Positions 61,685 to 64,000 of a stretch of 64,000 nt of DNA are shown one piece after another (the stretch's first letter is position 1; every line of letters begins with the position of its first letter). The notes under the pieces were generated by a model, which saw only the letters and a list, made by a program, of their open reading frames with translations, ran no database searches and was not told the DNA's origin. The stretch comes from Thalassoglobus polymorphus (GTDB lineage Bacteria; Planctomycetota; Planctomycetia; Planctomycetales; Planctomycetaceae): assembly GCF_007744255.1 (NCBI RefSeq), contig NZ_CP036267.1, forward strand, positions 1,364,001-1,428,000, in the 5' to 3' direction. A program made the position numbers and the translations under genes.

Positions 61685-62326
61685 GGGAAAGTAGGGTCCG
61701 CTGTGCGGACCGTTTATTCGCCGACGTCTTTGATGGATTTCATCGAAATCGGAGATTGCTCACCACATCCCCAATTCTTCGGATAAACGCCTTTGGCACC
61801 CCATTTGTGAAACGAGGAATGTGACCAGTGGCTCGGGCATTTCACGTAACCATGTTTGACTGGATTCCAATGGATGTAGTCGAAGTGAGCTTCATAATCA
61901 TTTTCGTCTTCAATGGTATGTTCCCAGAACTTCCGTTGCCAAACACCACGGCGTCGATTTCGTTTTTTTGAAACAGATGTGAATTGTTCTTGACCGCCAT
62001 TCGCCAAGTACACTTTCGTGAACTCCTTCTTGATCCAGCCCCAACGTTTTGAATAGTCATCGTCACCGGGAGGCAATGTCCAGATCGCGTGTAAATGGTC
62101 CGGGAGGAGCACGATCGCATTGATTTCAAAAGGCCAGCGCGTCACTGCTTCACGAATGATGCTTCCAAGTTGAACAACGTGATCGTTGTTCGAGAAAATG
62201 GGAGCATTGAGTTCGGTTTTCACCGTGAAGAAGTACGTCCCGCCTGGAACATGTGAACGTCGATAATTGGGCATCAACGAATCATATCAACTCCAAAATG
62301 GTCCGCACAGCGGACCCTACTGTCCC
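61685..62326 (-). mobile_element. REP-flanked RAYT insertion, 642 bp
   Basis: The left end GGGAAAGTAGGGTCCGCTGT-GCGGACC and inverted right end GGGACAGTAGGGTCCGCTGT-GCGGACC match at 26 of 27 positions. Each holds GTAG followed by the hairpin GGTCCGC-TGT-GCGGACC, the known REP layout (tetranucleotide plus hairpin). Between them lies one tyrosine transposase gene. The unit breaks the IS1182-like transposase. Confidence 0.87.
61714..62274 (-). CDS. REP-associated tyrosine transposase (RAYT)
   Basis: ATG 62272-62274 gives 186 residues starting MPNYRRSHVPGGTYFFTVKT, the standard RAYT start. The HUH motif is His60-Leu-His62 in LLPDHLHAIWTLPPGDDDYS, and the catalytic Tyr is probably Tyr133 in FDYIHWNPVKHGYV. 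SKRWGWIKKEFTKVYL and WQRKFWEHTIEDENDY are typical. RAYTs cut single-stranded REP DNA and are single-copy domesticated transposases that spread REPs. It lies between two inverted REP hairpins. The gene looks intact. Confidence 0.94.
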   Translation of the reverse strand: MPNYRRSHVPGGTYFFTVKTELNAPIFSNNDHVVQLGSIIREAVTRWPFEINAIVLLPDHLHAIWTLPPGDDDYSKRWGWIKKEFTKVYLANGGQEQFTSVSKKRNRRRGVWQRKFWEHTIEDENDYEAHFDYIHWNPVKHGYVKCPSHWSHSSFHKWGAKGVYPKNWGCGEQSPISMKSIKDVGE

Positions 62327-63295
62327 TGCTTGTTCCAGTGCAGTGATGTCAGCCAGACTGACAAAGCCGCCATCAGCCAGATACTCTGCTGGACGTTGAT
62401 CGTAACGCTCTTGAATCTGATCGACCATGTGCTGCATCTGGCCTCCATCTGTTCCCGCGTTGACGACATCGACTCCCACGATCACCAGAGAATCGGTCGT
62501 TGTTGCAAACTGAACATTGTACGCTGGTCGAAAGCCACCGTCGCCCATCTTCATCTTGCGAGCTTCGGGGTCTGTCGTTGATGCACGAGCATTTTCGCTG
62601 GAACCTTTCTTGCGGCGTTCCATTTTCGGAACCAGTTTCTCATGCTCAGCGAGTGCTGCTTCCAGTCGTTCTTTTCGTTCACGAGCAGCCCGTTCCCGAG
62701 CCGCTTTCACACGACGGTCTTCGGTTCCCGGTTCTGATTCCGCTTCGTTTTGCAGCTCTTCCAAATGTGTTTCGGCTGTTTGCAAGCATTCTTCCAGCGT
62801 TGGCTTGCGACGAAAGGAATCACTCCCAGCAGAGGCGCGGACACGCATGCCATCTTGGGCCACGCGTGTCAGTTCCACGAGCCCCTGATGCAACAACGTC
62901 GCCACACTTTGAGTCAGTAAGTCTTCGAGGAACACCAGGTTCTGGACACGGAAGTCAGCGAACGTGTGATAGTTCACCGAGACCCCGCCCAGAATCCACA
63001 TGTAGGCGATGTGCTCTTTGCAAAGCCGGTCTAACCGTCGTGCTGAACCAACACCTTCAATCGTCGCCAACAACCAGACGGCGAGTAACAGTTGAGGATC
63101 GATCGGATTTCGACCAGGACCGGCCTCATGAGTTTTAATGGTCTCGTAAAGTTTAGAAACATCCAATGATTCAATATACGCCCAGACCAGGCGAGCTGTG
63201 TGTTCTTGCGGTAAGAGCTGATCGAGTGAAAACGCCTGCCACTGGATCTGCCGCCGCTCCGCCCGTTGAACTCGAACCCCAGACTGACCACTCAT
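62282..63295 (-). pseudogene. N-terminal part of IS1182-family transposase, interrupted
   Basis: ATG 63293-63295 with GGAAGG upstream. AFSLDQLLPQEHTARLVWAY, NPIDPQLLLAVWLLATIEGV and NYHTFADFRV are the DUF772 domain; ARKMKMGDGGFRPAYNVQF and ADGGFVSLADI hold DDE residues. The native reading stops at about ITALEQAGT, where the REP sequence begins; the frame then runs into the insert and ends at TGA 62282. Not functional as it stands. Confidence 0.9.
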
Positions 63296-63376
63296 TTGCA
63301 CACCTTCCATGAAAACAAAATTCATATGAGCAAGTGTAATAAATAAAAATCAGCAGCCAATCAAAAATTCACAACC

Positions 63377-63420
63377 TGACAGCGGACCCTACTGTCCCTG
63401 ACAGCGGACCCTACTGTCCC
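63377..63420 (-). repeat. Tandem duplication of the IS end (two 22-bp units)
   Basis: TGACAGCGGACCCTACTGTC-CC occurs at 63377-63398 and again at 63399-63420 without a change. The first is part of the IS right end; the second lies outside it. Confidence 0.88.
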
Positions 63421-63446
63421 TATTATTGAAGTTTTGGAGTACAGTA

Positions 63447-64000
63447 ATGAATATGGAACGCACGAACTTTCCACACTGCTCTTTGGTGTACCCTGGTGTA
63501 ATGCTAGGGACAGTTGCGCATGCTGTAGCTGTTGCTCGATACCCTAGCCTTTCCCATGAACAGTCTTGGGATGGGGGGAATTATTGCATCCAAGATAGCG
63601 ATGGTTCTAGGGGGACCATTTCTTTCGACCGAAGCACATTTGTTGCTGCATTTTTCTCTGAAGAAAGTGAGCGGAATCCATTTGTCCGTGGTAGTCAATG
63701 CCATGTTGAAGATTATCTGGCAGGACTCTCTGGTGAAATAAAGTCTCTTGCGTATAACGAAGCGTTCCAATATCTACTACAAGATTGGGATGGAGGATCG
63801 CAGCCAATCGTGACCAGTGTTTTTTGGGGAGATAGTAAATCTGACTATATTCAGGCGTCAGAGAATTGGGATTCTGTTTACAGGAATGGTGCGTATTTAA
63901 TAGAAAAACAATTGTCCCCATTTGACAAGGCGCTTTACCTTTGGGCTGACTATTTTCAATTCTCTAGAAAAGAACTGGTTCTTGTTCAATCAATTTATCA
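63447..64000 (+). CDS. Unknown protein, partial at the window edge (at least 184 aa)
   Basis: ATG 63447 has GGAG at 63435-63438, and the frame stays open to the right edge with natural composition. It begins MNMERTNFPHCSLVYPGVML and contains HEQSWDGGNYCIQDSDGSRG, FFSEESERNPFVRG and a Trp/Tyr-rich later part (LLQDWDGGSQPIVTSVFWGD; LYLWADYFQFSRKELVLV). No family is recognised. It is AT-richer than the core genes and lies just past the decayed IS, so an acquired accessory gene is likely; an immunity-type protein is one possibility. Confidence 0.75.
   Translation, partial: MNMERTNFPHCSLVYPGVMLGTVAHAVAVARYPSLSHEQSWDGGNYCIQDSDGSRGTISFDRSTFVAAFFSEESERNPFVRGSQCHVEDYLAGLSGEIKSLAYNEAFQYLLQDWDGGSQPIVTSVFWGDSKSDYIQASENWDSVYRNGAYLIEKQLSPFDKALYLWADYFQFSRKELVLVQSIY

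Larger units (their letters stand above)
61210..63398 (-). mobile_element. IS1182-like element, interrupted and decayed
   Basis: Left end GGGAAAGTAGGGTCCGCTGT then CAGGTTGTGAAT; right end (inverted) GGGACAGTAGGGTCCGCTGT then CAGGTTGTGAAT: a 32-bp inverted repeat with one mismatch. Inside lie the N-terminal (62,282-63,295) and C-terminal (61,435-61,684) parts of one transposase, separated by a REP/RAYT insert at 61685-62326. No target duplication was found. The right end is duplicated at 63399-63420. Confidence 0.85.

Overview
The window looks like the chromosome of a planctomycete (Planctomycetota, probably Planctomycetaceae in the broad sense). Grounds: a secreted sulfatase, a Tat-exported NHL-repeat protein, tandem NIPSNAP domains, a PQQ-propeller protein with a signal peptide, an inverse-autotransporter-like beta-helix giant, an FHA/coiled-coil giant, S1 protein with a long low-complexity N-terminus, and short Arg/Lys-rich proteins of a planctomycete type. 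No rRNA is present, so the genus stays open. Everything is read by eye; no database search was run.

Layout. 1-6.3 kb: end of a D,D-carboxypeptidase-like gene, DUF1579 protein, small basic protein, malic enzyme, sulfatase, DJ-1/PfpI protein and enoyl-CoA hydratase. 6.3-14.4 kb (minus strand): the translation-termination/cell-wall cluster rpmE2-prfA-prmC-murA, an NHL protein, and a folate cluster folK-folB-pteridine reductase. 14.5-25.5 kb: GT4 glycosyltransferase, NIPSNAP protein, 53-aa basic protein, SDR, SNF2 helicase with a 175-aa partner, STAS protein, DUF255 thioredoxin-fold protein, MarR regulator. 25.7-29.2 kb: exopolysaccharide pair (Wzz/BY-kinase fusion and a sugar-nucleotide epimerase). 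29.8-31.7 kb: S1-domain protein. 32.0-34.4 kb: a complete IS1182-like element with target duplication, beside nested short repeats, then tRNA-Val(UAC). 34.7-36.8 kb: mreB-mreC. 37.4-43.0 kb: 1,873-aa beta-helix protein with an embedded zinc-metalloprotease domain. 43.5-47.9 kb: lipoprotein, PfkB kinase, DUF2062 membrane protein, TlpA-like lipoprotein, leuB. 48.6-53.8 kb: 1,735-aa FHA/coiled-coil/membrane protein. 54.3-60.4 kb: ribH, nusB, DUF11-type secreted protein, PQQ-propeller protein and a small membrane-anchored protein. 60.7-64.0 kb: an AT-richer accessory end with a truncated ORF overlapping a small gene, an IS1182-like element broken by a REP-flanked tyrosine transposase (RAYT), and an unknown gene running off the edge.

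The strongest non-gene signal is a set of short dispersed repeats. R1 is a 75-bp imperfect palindrome (five copies, four exactly 75 bp; two are flanked by perfect 4-bp CTAG or TTAG duplications). R2/R3/R4 are related 70-105-bp elements built around TAGAGCA termini or a CTGCCTCGTGGCGAAC-like core. One R1 sits inside an R2, and an IS sits at the edge of the same R2, giving a relative insertion history. Some R2/R3 copies begin exactly at gene stop codons.

The best candidates for new biology are the metalloprotease inside the inverse-autotransporter-like protein, the FHA/coiled-coil protein, the R1/R2 repeat system, and the REP/RAYT insertion that shares its 20-nt terminal core with the IS it interrupts.
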